Shown here one piece after another: positions 50,593 to 62,146 of a stretch of DNA of 64,000 bases. The position numbers and the translations under genes were made by a program. The notes under the pieces are model-generated. The model ran no database searches. It was not told where the DNA came from and saw only the letters and a list, made by a program, of their open reading frames with translations. The stretch spans positions 7,099,001-7,163,000 of the forward strand of contig NC_088186.1 of the NCBI RefSeq assembly GCF_028769735.1, in the 5' to 3' direction. How positions within the stretch are numbered: the first letter of the stretch is position 1; each line of letters starts with the position of its first letter. Source of the stretch: Zonotrichia leucophrys gambelii (Eukaryota; Chordata; Aves; Passeriformes; Passerellidae).

Positions 50593-52481
50593 GTATGTTC
50601 TCACCTGTGCTAGGTCCCTCTTGGCCTGAAAGGAATCTCCAGAGGAGGCACACAAAGGAACATCAGAATGGAAATGGAGCTCTGATTGTATGGAAACCTG
50701 CAGGAATGTGGCCATGTTATCATCCCTGCTGCCTTCCAGCTGTGCTTATTTTGGGTGGAACCTCCTCTGGTTTGCATTCAAGCCAAAGCAGAAGGAGGGA
50801 ACCTGTCAGGCAGTTTCTTTCTCAGGGGTTTGGGTTCCAGGGGATGGTGCAAGGACTAGAAGGACTGATGTCTGCCCAGGAGACATTCATGTTCTGCTGA
50901 GTACTAAGGATAGGCCACATTCATTAATTTGTTAAATAATTGGAGGAAAATTTCTGAGCTACTTGTAGCCAATTAAAATTTAGGTGTTCAGTCTCAGCAA
51001 CACTACAAGGTGAATCCAGAGGGTGATCGGCATCTATTGCAGATTATTGCTCTGGTATCCAGAGCTGGTGTGAGAATAACCACTGTGAGGTATACAGTGC
51101 TGTGCACAGCCTTTAGATAGACCCTGAACAATCAGCCCAGACAAGATCTGTTACTCCCAGGTGATTAATGAAATGGGATGGATCCCATCCCAGAACATTG
51201 TAGAACACTTCCATTAATGCTCTCTATTAATTCACAGACAGAGTAGAATAATACCATCAGAAGTTCAGCTAATCTTTCTGCACCTCAGAAGATATGAAAA
51301 TGTTTGCCAGGTTCAACAGAACTTACTGCACCCATAATTAGGAAATGCTGCGTCTAAAAGCCTGAGTGGATGCTGATTGTTACCCTTTGGAAACACAACT
51401 ATTTCTGAGAGGAGAGAAGGCACTCAGGTCCCTCACAATAGAGCTGTTGAAAGCACACATACCCACACAAAAAGACCAGTGGAAGCTCACAGTTTTTAAA
51501 TTTTGAAGACCTCTGAAATGGGTATTTACAAACAACTCATCTATTCAGGACCGTTAGAAATCAGAGGCATTCACTTAAACCTTAAAACACTGTGAATATT
51601 TGCACCTTTTATACAGGTGAACACCAACATATGCTCTGTGGAAGAGGATGGGTCCCTGCTATTGCAAATAAACATTTCTGTGTTTGCATTGCCCATCACC
51701 AGGGCTCCCATTGTTCCCTGCACACAGCACAGCAGCAGAGTACAAGGTCAGTGGTAGACTGTGCTCCCATTGTTAGTGTTTGAAGAGGGAACATTTTATC
51801 CTTCACAACAAATCTACATACAGCCTATTGAGTGAAATACAATAGCCTCACTAAATTACTTCATCCATTAGCTGGATGCCTGTAAGAAAAATAAAACAGA
51901 GTCTTTTTGTACGATCCATTATGGATTGTGTGGTAAACAACATGCGTTCAGGGAAGAAAAAAAAAGGTATCTGATCCCAAAAGCAGACAATATTTGGTAT
52001 GCAGAGGAGGTGGGAAATTTCTTTAAGTATTACTTAGTATTATTTTAGGAAGCGAAGATGATCTGAAATATGAGTGCTGTATATACACAAGGGAGAGTCT
52101 GTTCCAAGGGGTCTGTGCTTGGAGTTGGTTGATCCAACATGCTCTTCTCACCTTCAGAGAAAATATCAGGGGCAAACTGGGTGCAGCAGGAAGCTGGGGG
52201 CTGGGGCCTGGCTGGGACTACCCCAGGCAGGGATCAGGACAGTGATGGGGACAGGCAGGGCAGCCCAGGACCCCACAGAACCCTTGGGGCAGGGACTGGT
52301 GGCCCTGGGCTGGGCTGGAATGGGGCTCTGGGCTGGTGTGGGGTGTGTGTAGGATGAAGTCCCTGCATTGTGGGATGCAAATCCCACACCTTAAAGATTT
52401 CCCAGATCTGGAGGGGAGGTGGTGAGGGGAGCAGTGGCAGTGAGCAGCACCTCTGCAGTCAGTGCAAGCAGCAATCAGGGC

Positions 52482-52618
52482 ATTGCTGATAACTCACTGC
52501 CAGGTCCTGAGGGTTATTGCTGATAACACACAGCCAGGTCCTGAGGGTTATTGCTGATAACTCATTGCAAGGTCCTGAGGGTTATTGCTGATAACTCACT
52601 GCCAGGTCCTGAGGGTTA
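52482..52618. repeat. 34-bp minisatellite, 4 units
   Basis: The unit ATTGCTGATAACTCACTGCC followed by AGGTCCTGAGGGTT starts at 52482, 52516, 52550 and 52584, an exact 34-base period. Variation is limited to ACACACAGCC in unit 2 and ACTCATTGCA in unit 3. High unit identity suggests recent expansion or homogenisation. Confidence 0.95.
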
Positions 52619-53394
52619 TAGCCCAGTTCCTCCACTCTCTTCACCCCCAGAATAGGCAGTGATAGCTGTCCTTGATTTTCATCCTGACCCAGTGCACTTC
52701 TCCCAACATTTGCAATTTTGCCCCATCAAGTAATAAGGCAAGAGCCTTGCTGTTAAAGGGAAGAGGTTGGGAGTGATATTTTTTTCCTCTTCCTCTTTTT
52801 TCCTTCCCTCTCAGTCTCTGCTGATGAAGCTTCTCTCTTCCTCCTCAGTATTCCCAGTCTCCCTCCAAAGCCAGGACTCAGCTGCCATTCTCCAAAATGT
52901 GATGTGCAGGTGACACTTCAAGGGTGTAATCAGAAAATGTTGTGGGGGATGGAGGAGCAGGAGATGCTGACACAGAGAAACCATTCTATTTTAAGCAAAC
53001 CAAGTGCATGCCTGTTCCTGGTTCTCAAATCAGCAGGACTGCCTGCTCTGGAGCCATGAATCCTCCAAATCTGACTGGAGAAGTCAGATTTCCTTCCCCA
53101 GCCTTTGCAAAATACATACTGTATGCTGGAAAGTGCAAGGATTTCTCCAGAGGGAGCTGGGGCAGCTGGATGGGCTGGAAGGGAGATGGAGCAGGAAGGG
53201 GAACCCAGCATCACTGAGAGACATGACACAACAGAATGGATTTATCTGGCAAGTTGAGGCCACCTCATGAATCTCTTGAAGATGACATTGAGGTTACAGT
53301 AACTGGCTGAGAGCTCTCACATCCTCCCAACATTTCCTGTTGATAATTTGGGCACTCTCCATCACTGAGGCTCTGGCCTGTGAGAAGGTGTTGG

Positions 53395-53508
53395 AATTAC
53401 CCTGGAAGTGTTCAAAAAACATGTAGGTGTGACGATTAGTGAACCTGGCTAAGGTCTATGGCTGGACTCAATAACCCTAGAGATCTTGTCCATGATCTTG
53501 TGATCCTA
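53395..53508 (+). mobile_element. Old, degraded CR1 LINE 3' end (plus strand)
   Basis: A short remnant with the CR1 3' order: CCTGGAAGTGTTCAAAAAAC, GGCTGGACTCAATAACCCTA, GAGATCTTGTCCATGATCTT, and a GTGATCCTA end. More diverged than the other copies. Confidence 0.7.
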
Positions 53509-54328
53509 AAGCACCAGTGTATGGGCCAAGGAGACCAGGACTGGGCTGGCACTGAGGTTACCCCTCAGTAATCCCTGTTTTTGCCACGGCTCAGCTGGAG
53601 GAGTGTGTTATATTTTCAAGCAGTAGCAAGTGATTAAAACTCCTTTTATAGGAAGAAAACCACATCTTTGCATTATAAACATCCCCATAGATGGGCAAAT
53701 GTTCCACTCTTTCATATGCCCAGAGATTAAATCAAAACATGGGCCAAGACTGGCAGAGAAGCTCCCTGAGACCTGCCAGTCTTTACCTTGATCTTCAGAG
53801 CACCTAGTCCTACAGAGCCACCTTTTCTTTTGCCTCTTTTATTTGGGATTCAGAAAGAATAGCAAGGAGAAGGTGCTTGACCTTCCAAACAATGCACTGA
53901 GGAGTGGAGGGAAGTCAGAGCTGGCCTCAGTCCTGCTGGAACTGGTGCTTGCTGGAGGGCAAATTGTTTGCTTTGCAGCACTCAGGCATTGTGTCACTGC
54001 TATTGCCTGTCCCTCCAGGTCCTTGAAACCACTTCAAATTCCTAGAAAGAACAATAGGGGATGTCCTTTCTGGAAGAATGGGATAGGAAGCAACCTGGGG
54101 CACCTATCTGCATTGCCATTACTTGCATGCTCTGGGCAAGGAGACTGAGGTGAGTAAACAAAGCCGGAGGGAAGGAAAAACAGAATTATCACAGCAGAGC
54201 TTGTTTCAAGGCCCTCAGAATGATTTTCTTATGGGTAGGAGATAAAATTGAACCAAGCATCATGCAGTGTGAGGCAGAACACTTTGGAATGCTATGTCCC
54301 AAATTGAGACACAAATTCCTGGGAATCA

Positions 54329-54717
54329 GGCATATGTGATGGTGTTCACCGGAGTCTCAGGTTGAGGGAAGAGATGAGGATCTGACTCCATGTTTCAGAA
54401 GGTTTGATTTCTTATTTTATGATATATATTACATTAAAACCATACTGAAAGAATAGAGGAAAGGATTTCATCAGAAGGCTGGCTAAGAATAGAATAAGAA
54501 GGAATGATAACAAAGGCAGCTGTCTTGGACTCTCTGTCCAAGCCTGCTGACTGTGATTGGCCATTAATTAGAAACAACCACATGAGACCAATCCCAGATG
54601 CACCTGTTGCATTCCACAGCAGCAGATAACCATTGTTTACATTTTGTTCCTGAGGCTTCTCAGGAGGAAAAATCCTAAGGAAAGGATTTTTCATAAAAGA
54701 TGTCTGCGACAGGCATA
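54329..54717 (-). mobile_element. Family A solo LTR, copy 8, with 6-bp target-site duplication
   Basis: The body is 54335-54711 (377 bp), minus strand, starting TGTCGCAGACAT and ending AACACCATCACA. It is flanked by perfect GGCATA repeats at 54329-54334 and 54712-54717. It is shorter than its relatives because a few bases are missing in the AGAAGCTGAGAGGCC block (about 54650-54665). A 195-codon minus-strand frame (54434-55021) runs through it from unique sequence and is not a credible gene. Confidence 0.96.
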
Positions 54718-57700
54718 TCCCACAGCACTGAGACAGTTTTCTGAGTCTCACTTGAAACACAAAACACACAAAATCAGGCAAACCCCCTGTTTGTTTATCA
54801 GACATACAGACCATGCACAGTGCTTGGATTAGAGCTTGGCACTGCCAGGCCCTCTGCTGCCCAGGCCCTGCTGTAAGTGCAGCCTGCTCCAAGAACACCC
54901 TGCTGGAAAACAATGCCTCAGAGCGGGTGGGCAAAGGCACATCCAGGTCCCAGGGCAGGAGGGAGGGACCCCACAGACTACTCTTGGCTTTGGAGCTGAT
55001 GGATGCAGTGAATGCAGTCACCAGAGCATGAAATCACCCCTTCCAAGTGCAGCTGCATTCACTGCCCTTCTCCCGCCCATCAGCCAAGCACAGGCTGTTG
55101 GATGGAGGCTGGTTTGATAAACCTTGGCTGGCCATGGCCACCTTCATCCCTTCCCTGAGGATCAGGAGCCTGAGCAAAGAGGAACCTCACTATCAGCAAA
55201 ATTTTTGCCATTGCAGTCATGCTGGCTGAACTTTTAATCAAACTTTATGCACAAGACACCACTGGCCAGACAGCCATGCTAGTCATCCCCTCACACACCC
55301 AGTTTAGGTTTTGTTAAGAGTTGCCCTTCACTTAGCATCTTCCCTGTGAAAAGCTTCCATGTATCTGTTAGGAAATTCACTGGGAATATCCCCCCATCTA
55401 AATCTCGTGTCTTGGATTCAAGTTTTTGTTCAATTTCCTCTCTGTATTAACAATTTTTTACATGACTTTACAGTCATGTTTGTGCCTACAGCTTGTTTCA
55501 CCACCCTCAGCTCCTCTCTAGTTTGCATGGATCAAAGGAACTTCCACAGCATCACCTTCCCAAGAGGCATTTTTCTCCTGAAGCTTTTTCCACTGCCCCA
55601 GCATCATCTCCCTCTCTGTCTCTTTGGATCTATATCCTCTGCTGCAAATTCAATTAAAGCCTCTCTGGGAGACTCATACAAGTCAATAGAGTGACCAATG
55701 GTAGGATGGGTTAAAGTGAGGTTTAGGGTGAGCAGATCTGTGAGGAATTGATAGGAAGGCAGGCTTTGATGCTAGGAAGGTGGAGAGGCACAATCCATCA
55801 CTCCTCACTCAGGATCCTCCTTTTAAAGTGTCTGTGCTCCCACTGCAGTCCTTAGAGATCCAACCAACACCATCCAACCGCTGACTGCACTGGAGATCTC
55901 CATCAGGGATAGCAGGAATTGATCAGAGAGATCCAAGATCCATAAATCACACGCCATCCACCTGGACATTGGTCCCGTCTGTGTGAAATGAGCTCATCTG
56001 TATGGTCTGTACAGGCTTCTCTCTCAATTCCCCTGCAGCTGTATCTGTTCCAAAAATAACAGCTAGCTCCTCTGCATTTTGCGATTGTGCCATCCTAATT
56101 AAAACAAATTCCAACCTTCAAACAGCAGTCGTAGGAGCCCATCAGTTTTATGGGAAAGAATGGACAAATACCTTTTCCAAATTATCTTTCCTCCAGGTTT
56201 CAAATGGGTCCTTGACTCAGTTTTGTGGCTGTGGGAGCAGTCATGACGTCAGACCTGGGAACTGTGATGTCACTGAGGAATAATCACACATAATTGGAGA
56301 AGACAGCAGGAAAAAGGAAGTAAACAAATGTGTTTATCCACAAACCCTCCTACCACGAGGAACTGGAATCTCCAATGGTAATTTACCACACGTTGCTAAT
56401 GTGTTTGTTATAATGCACTTCTTAATTCTTTTTTCCTTTGATTCTGGCTGCACAAGAAGGTTCATCAGGGCTGGAACAAGCAGGGGAAGCAGATTGGGAT
56501 GAGCATTACGGATCTGCCGTGCTCTGGTTTATGGTTTGTTCCCAGCGATACACAGTAAGTAAAACAAGCACTGATTGAGTCAGCTGCCTCCTGGGTGTTC
56601 ATTTGCTGGAGTGTGAGGAATATTAATGCTAAGAACATCCTCGTGCACCAGGAGAGGCAGGAGGAGGCAAGCAGATTACCCTGGCTTAGGGGTATTATAC
56701 ACGCGCCTGCAACTTCCAAAGACACAGAGAGGAAATATTTCTGTGGGGTTTTTGTCTCTTATCTTCTTACAGTCTTACAGATTTTGGAGATGCATTGCCC
56801 TGGAGTTTTTAATACTCAGAGTTTTCAGGCGGGATTGTGATTATTTCTTTTTTTTTTTTTAAATCCTCCTTTATACAGGGGGGAGGAAAAAAAAAAGGGA
56901 AAAAAAATACAAGCGCTGAGTTTCATCAGGATAAAGAAAGAGCAGGTTCCAAGAGAAGAAAGAAGAGATGAAAAAGAGAAGTTTGATTAAAATCCCCTCT
57001 TGTTCCGTGTGTTTGATGTAAATATCTTCACACCTTTCTCTTTTCCTTTGCAACCTCAGCAGAGGGTTCAGCCCGTCACCAGGGGATTGAGTTCCAAGCT
57101 CAGGGCTTTGTAGTTGCTGCTGCTCTTGCTGCTGTTGTCTAAAGGGATTATAAGCCTTTGTAAAGCTTGTGTTAATACCCTGGAGGGGAAAAATGAGTTT
57201 CCAAATAACCTTTGTTGTGCATTTCCTGTCTAAGGTACCCCAGGAAAGGAAAAGTCAGCGAGTGTTTTGGCTTCACGAGTAGGTCACTGAAAGTTCACAA
57301 ACAAGGTCTGCAGCCTCTCTGACCCTCTCCAAGTGCAGAGATGCTCCTTGTCCTTGTGCTGCTGACACCAGGACCTGCTAAGAATAGCAATGCCCTTCTC
57401 TGTGCACCAGGAAACGTGTTCAATTTTAAACTGGATTTTTAAAAAAAAAATATCTTGAGAAACTGCATTAGGTGCTGAGTTCCCAGCACAACCTCCAGTA
57501 ACGTTTGGGCACTTTCTATTCCATACCACCTTTGGAAAATCCCAGCTCAGGATCCAAATCCACAGCTTCAGCCTGACTCTGTATCATTTCAAACCTTTTT
57601 ATTGTTTTTCCCCCCCTTGCTGCAGGAGGATTGGTTTTGAGCCACGTTTCTCTCCAGACTCTGTAAAGGTGCAGAGCTGTTTGGTATTCAGGGAGAGCTG

Positions 57701-58911
57701 GAGGCTGAGGGTCATTCAATATTCCAGTGTGAGGAGTGGGCTGCTCAGTATTCCAGGTGTGTGCCAGCAGCAGCAGCCAGGACTGGGCAGCTGTGGATGG
57801 CTCAGCATTGCTCAGGTGTGCTCCAGGTGCTTCAAGGCTGCCAGGGAGCATGGCCAGGGTGAGAGCCCCTCAGTATTCACAGCTGTGTCCCTGGGAAGGG
57901 CTGAGCACAGGCAGCCATCCCATTCTCTGCTTGGAGAATCACAGGGTCAAAGGGAAAATTATAATGGAGAGAAGAGGGAGAGAGAAGTGGGCAAGATGAG
58001 AAGGGAGAGTGATGAAAGGGCAGCACTTCAGAAAATGAGACTTCTGAGCCCCTCACTGGGTACTTTGCAGGAGCCACACTTTAGGTTTAAATTAAAAGGG
58101 TGAAGGCAATGCATTCCATCTTTCTAAGGCTGACTTAAGAACCCAGAGCAAAGCTGTCCAGATACACTCATTATCACATCTTTTTTTGCTGTTGGTCAGT
58201 GTGTGGTTCTGTGATAAAAAGATTCATCCCCACAAAGATCACAACAGGAGCAGGGGGAGAGCCAAGGACCTGCACAGAGAACTGCAGCCCCCAAATCCAG
58301 CTCCTCAAGGGGTGCCACAGCCATCAGCCCCATCCCTCAGGAGGAAATTCTAACATATTGGGCACGAGGAATTTTTCTTTTTAACTCCCCCATTAGTGTT
58401 TATTTTTGTCTGAAATTATGCCAATATCACAACAAAAGTGAAACCCAAATTTATGACAATTAACAGATTTTTTTTTAAATTTACTCAAATATTTCTTCCT
58501 TACAAATCAGGCAGTAACAATTTTTGCCTTCTCAGAATAAAAATCAGATTGAGCACAGAGGAAGAATGAATCTGAAGTGTTGGATAGGAGAAAATGTTTC
58601 CAACACAGTCCTTTTCATGAGGCCATCTGCTCCTTCTTTACCAGGTATGGGTTTGTAGGTGTTATGTGCCAGTTTCTACAGAAGACAAGCCAGCTCTGTG
58701 TGCAGGTACTTCTGAGGATGCCTAGCACAACGCTGAACAAATGGGCTGCCCATGGAAATTGGAGGAAAAGTTGTGTTTTGGAAAACCAAAAATGATACTA
58801 GACTCTAATGCCTACTGTAAGGGATGCAACTTCCCAGAGAGTGGATGTGGAGCTAAAATGGGCACCAGTTAAAACTCACCCTGCCATCAAAAGGAGTTGA
58901 TTTTTCTGTTT
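54718..58911. other. Intergenic, no gene seen; possible regulatory block
   Basis: No supported gene. The part 55985-56480 is non-repetitive and carries the paired CRE-like sites (see 56244-56272). Low-complexity runs lie at 56849-56861 (T) and 56887-56908 (A). A loosely repeated CTCAGTATTCCAGGTGTG-like phrase recurs between 57715 and 57890 but is too irregular to call a repeat. Confidence 0.45.
56244..56272. promoter_or_regulatory. Paired CRE-like octamers
   Basis: A perfect palindromic CRE, TGACGTCA (56244-56251), is followed 21 bases later (start to start, two helical turns) by TGATGTCA (56265-56272), one substitution away. The consensus binds CREB/ATF bZIP factors. Function is inferred from the motif and spacing only; no transcript start is visible nearby. 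Confidence 0.35.
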
Positions 58912-59185
58912 GCATGGACATGTAATGATAGGACAGAGAGGAATGGCTTTAAACTGAAATAGGATAAATTTAGATTGGATATTAGGAAGAAATTCTTCCC
59001 TATGAGAGTGGGGAGGTTGCCCAGAGAAGCTGTGGCTGCCCCTGGATCCCTGGAAGTGTCCAAGGCCAGGCTGGACAGGGCTTGAAGCAACCTGGGATAA
59101 TGGAAAGTATTCCTGCACATGGTAGGGGGATAGAACTGGATGATCTTTAAGGTCTATTCCACTTCAAACCACTCCATGATTTTAT
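58912..59185 (+). mobile_element. CR1 LINE 3' fragment (plus strand)
   Basis: One of the best preserved CR1 copies. It has AGATTGGATATTAGGAAGAA, the ATTCTTCCCTATGAGAGTGG block, GCCCAGAGAAGCTGTGGCTG, CTGGATGATCTTTAAGGTCT and a CCACTCCATGATTTTA end. It abuts the pentanucleotide tract at 59212. Confidence 0.94.
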
Positions 59186-59211
59186 AAAATCTGCTCCACA
59201 GATTTTCTTCT

Positions 59212-59382
59212 TCCTCTCCTCTCCTCTCCTCTCCTCTCCTCTCCTCTCCTCTCCTCTCCTCTCCTCTCCTCTCCTCTCCTCTCCTCTCCTCTCCTCTCCT
59301 CTCCTCTCCTCTCCTCTCCTCTCCTCTCCTCTCCTCTCCTCTCCTCTCCTCTCCTCTCCTCTCCTCTCCTCTCCTCTCCTCC
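59212..59382. repeat. (CTCCT)n pentanucleotide tract, about 34 units
   Basis: An uninterrupted pyrimidine array of TCCTC units (GAGGA on the other strand) covers about 170 bases. It lies about 27 bases beyond the CR1 3' end, so it may have grown from a CR1 terminal tail or from flanking sequence. It keeps a minus-strand frame open with Gly-Glu-Glu-Arg-Arg repeats, which is an artefact. Confidence 0.98.
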
Positions 59383-60963
59383 TTTGTATTTACCTTTTCT
59401 TTCTCCATCAACCCTTGGCCTTAAAGCATGAAATCAGAGGTCTCTGGATCTCCTACACCATGAAATTATTTAGTGAATATAATGTTTATTCAAGATTCTT
59501 GATTCACTCAACCCACTCTCTAAAGGAATCTCTCCCAACATGCCCCCCAGTACTTAGCTATGAAAATTACATTCCCTTCCCCATGACTTTGTCAGTGCAG
59601 GGAACATCACAGCCTGCTTCAAAATGCTGCACTGTACTTAATGGTATTTTATGACACATTTTTCAAATCAAATTTAAAAGCATAACTGAGTGGAATTAAA
59701 TTAATGCTGTCTGGTAATGTCAGCAGCAGTGGAGCTGTGCATGGCTGGCTTAGCTTCTAAACCTCTGGCAGCTTCCTGGGACTTATTTCTGACTGCAGGG
59801 TAAGAAGGAATGCAGTGATGGGAATTTTTTTTTTTTTTTTTTGTCTATGGAAGGGAGTGTGTGGGAGTAAATAGATGGCAGCTGAGGTTTGGGCAGAGTT
59901 TCATAAGTTTAGATGGAGGTTTGTTCCTGGGTGAAGGAGGGGATGGAAATTTAGGATATGTATCCATGTGAGTTTTGGGGTGATGGATGCATGTACAGGA
60001 GCTCTGAGAATATCCATGTATTAACCCAGGAAGATCTTATTGGGTCTGGTTTTGGGGTGGTTCCATTTTCCCCTCACATCTGCTCATGTAGGATGATGAA
60101 ACACATCCCAGCACCTACAGTAATTATTGTGATAATGATTTAAATGGCAAATTGTTGTGTCACTGAGCAGAATGCAGTTTGTGCCTGTGTATATCTTGTC
60201 TGTGTGAGCCCCTTAAGCTGCTTTGGAGCTGGAAAATGCAACAGAACTGATGTAGGATGCAGGAAGAGTGTGTGCATGTGCTGCTGTGTGCAGGGCCATG
60301 GAGGTGTGCAGCCTGATGCATTTTGTGTCCACAGGTGCTGTTGTGCATATTGTCATAACACAGAGCCAACAAAGACGTGTTTGAGATGGTATCTGCCTCA
60401 CTTGTGTACATCATCTTCCTTTTGTCACTTTCTGATTTAAAAGCAGCAATTCCAGCTTTTTCCTTTTCTGCATTGTGAAAACATTTCATAGCCATTTTAG
60501 CCAAAATAGATCATGCTTGCTCCAAGACTGTACAGCACAGGATGTACTTCATCAGTACCCAGAAACATTTTTTTTCTTCCTCAATGACTTTCCATCTCCC
60601 CACCCCATTGAAAGCCATGTACTTCAACACATTGATTGTCTGGACCTCTTTATCTTCCACACAGGCAACACTCAAAATGTTCTTTTCAGAGAAGAGGGAG
60701 AACATTCCTACTGACAGTGAAGCATTAGAAGTGCACAGTCCCAGGTGGCATCCAAATGAGCTCTGCTGGAGTGTTCCAGTCTCCTCTTGTCCCCATGGAA
60801 CACTCAAGTTGCCATTGAACTTGGGTTCACATTGTGGGGGGAGGATGGTGGACTCTGTTTCTCCTGATTAAATAATGCAGGTGACAGCTGCCACTCCGCC
60901 CCCAGGACAAAACTGAGCTTGTCTGAAGTAACCCTTCATGAAACATAAATAAAATATTGCCCA
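59383..60963. other. Intergenic, no gene seen
   Basis: No supported gene. A T-run lies at 59826-59843. The Cys-rich frames around 60144-60440 come from TGTG/TGCTGT-rich sequence and show no domain. Confidence 0.5.
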
Positions 60964-61110
60964 CAGGCTGCCCTTGGATCCTTGGAAGTGTCCAAGGCCA
61001 GGTTGGACAGGGTTTGGAGCAACTTGGGACAGTGGAAGGTGTGGGGAGATGAGATGAGCTTTAAGGTCTCTTCAAACTCAAACCATTCTAGGATTTCGTG
61101 GTTCTATGAT
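60964..61110 (+). mobile_element. CR1 LINE 3' end (plus strand)
   Basis: It shows GGAAGTGTCCAAGGCCAGGT, TGGACAGGGTTTGGAGCAAC, and the terminal CCATTCTAGGATTTCGTGGT with TCTATGAT. Only about 150 bases remain. Confidence 0.9.
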
Positions 61111-61198
61111 AAAATGACCACTGCTCCTCATCTTTTCTTTTCTTTGTTTGCTTTTCATGATGAAGGCAATCAAATGTACAGTCCTCCCTTTAGAGAAG

Positions 61199-61290
61199 AT
61201 CAGAGAATCCCAGACTGGTTTGGGCTGGAAGGGACCTTAAAGCCAATCTCATCCCAAACCCCTGCCTTGGACAGGGACCCCACAAGGCAC
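61199..61290 (-). mobile_element. CR1 LINE 3' end (minus strand)
   Basis: On the plus strand it reads AGAGAATCCCAGACTGGTTT, GGGCTGGAAGGGACCTTAAA and then a CCTGCCTTGGACAGGGACCC block, the reverse complement of a CR1 3' end. It faces the 60964-61110 copy tail to tail, with about 90 bases between them. Confidence 0.85.
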
Positions 61291-62146
61291 CAGCCTCTCC
61301 CACAGAAGAGTTGATGGTGGTGCCCTCCCCATCCCAATGACCTGGTGATGTTCCCATTCCTCCACCTGTTCTACAGGCTTTGGTATCTTCTGGAAACTGA
61401 GACCCCTTTGAGGGCAGATAATGCATTTGTACTGGTGTGTAAAGCACCAGAGATATTTATGCTGCTTTATAAATAATAAAGCTCTCTTGGATTTACTTGG
61501 AGATGCAGGAGTACAGAAAGAGGGGAGTGTAATAAGTCAAGGAAACAAACAAACAAAAAAAAACCCAGCAAAAAACCCTCCAAAACAGCAACAACAAAAC
61601 CCCAAAGGTCAATGAAAACTCATACTAAGCATTCCTAAGTATGACAAATAATGATGAAGCCAGAGGAATTCTGAGATTCAAAAAGGGAAGAAAAAAGAGA
61701 CTTTTTGAAGCTTCATTGCTCATTTTCTATGCCCTCTGCAATTTTATTTACAAAGATTGTTCTTTTTTCTGGGTACCTTCCATAAGCCTGGTTTGTGCAT
61801 GAAATTTGCTTGGGATTTCCAAAGCAACTTTTGGGGCTGGGAGCACCCCAGAATTTCTCAATTTTTTAAAATGTTGAAATAAAATGGCTTCATAAGGATA
61901 TTTTCCCCAGGTTTGGGGTTTTTTTTTATTATTATTCATTTATTTTATTTCTCAGAACTTGACACAAGGTTGAAGCAGAATTTCGTAAACTGCTCTTAGC
62001 GCACAGGGATTTAAAGTGCTGGAATTCTGTATGCCAGACAGAGGGAGACTCATTTCCTTAATTTAACCATCTAGGTGTTCATCCCCTGAGGCTGATGTGG
62101 TCATCTAGGCTGCTTCTGCAGCCAGCAGCAGAAGGCTCCCCTGGAA
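61291..62146. other. Intergenic, no gene seen
   Basis: Contains an A/C-rich low-complexity patch at about 61541-61613 and a T-rich/TTATT patch at about 61919-61950. No supported gene. Confidence 0.5.

Larger units (their letters stand above)
49479..53394. other. Intergenic, no gene seen; two short tandem repeats
   Basis: Contains the 18-bp triplet at 50539-50592 and the 34-bp array at 52482-52618. The 52170-52350 stretch is G-rich. No supported gene. Confidence 0.5.

Noticed and set aside
54434..55021. 195-codon frame on the minus strand
   Set aside because: It starts in unique sequence and runs through a solo LTR with its own target-site duplication; the LTR supplies a large part of the frame.
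57715..57890. Irregularly repeated CTCAGTATTCCAGGTGTG-like phrase
   Set aside because: Spacing and sequence vary too much to call a tandem repeat.
60144..60440. Cys-rich 98-codon frame resembling a secreted Cys-rich peptide
   Set aside because: Cysteines come from TGTG/TGCTGT-rich sequence, with no signal peptide followed by a regular spacing pattern, and the opposite strand is open as well.
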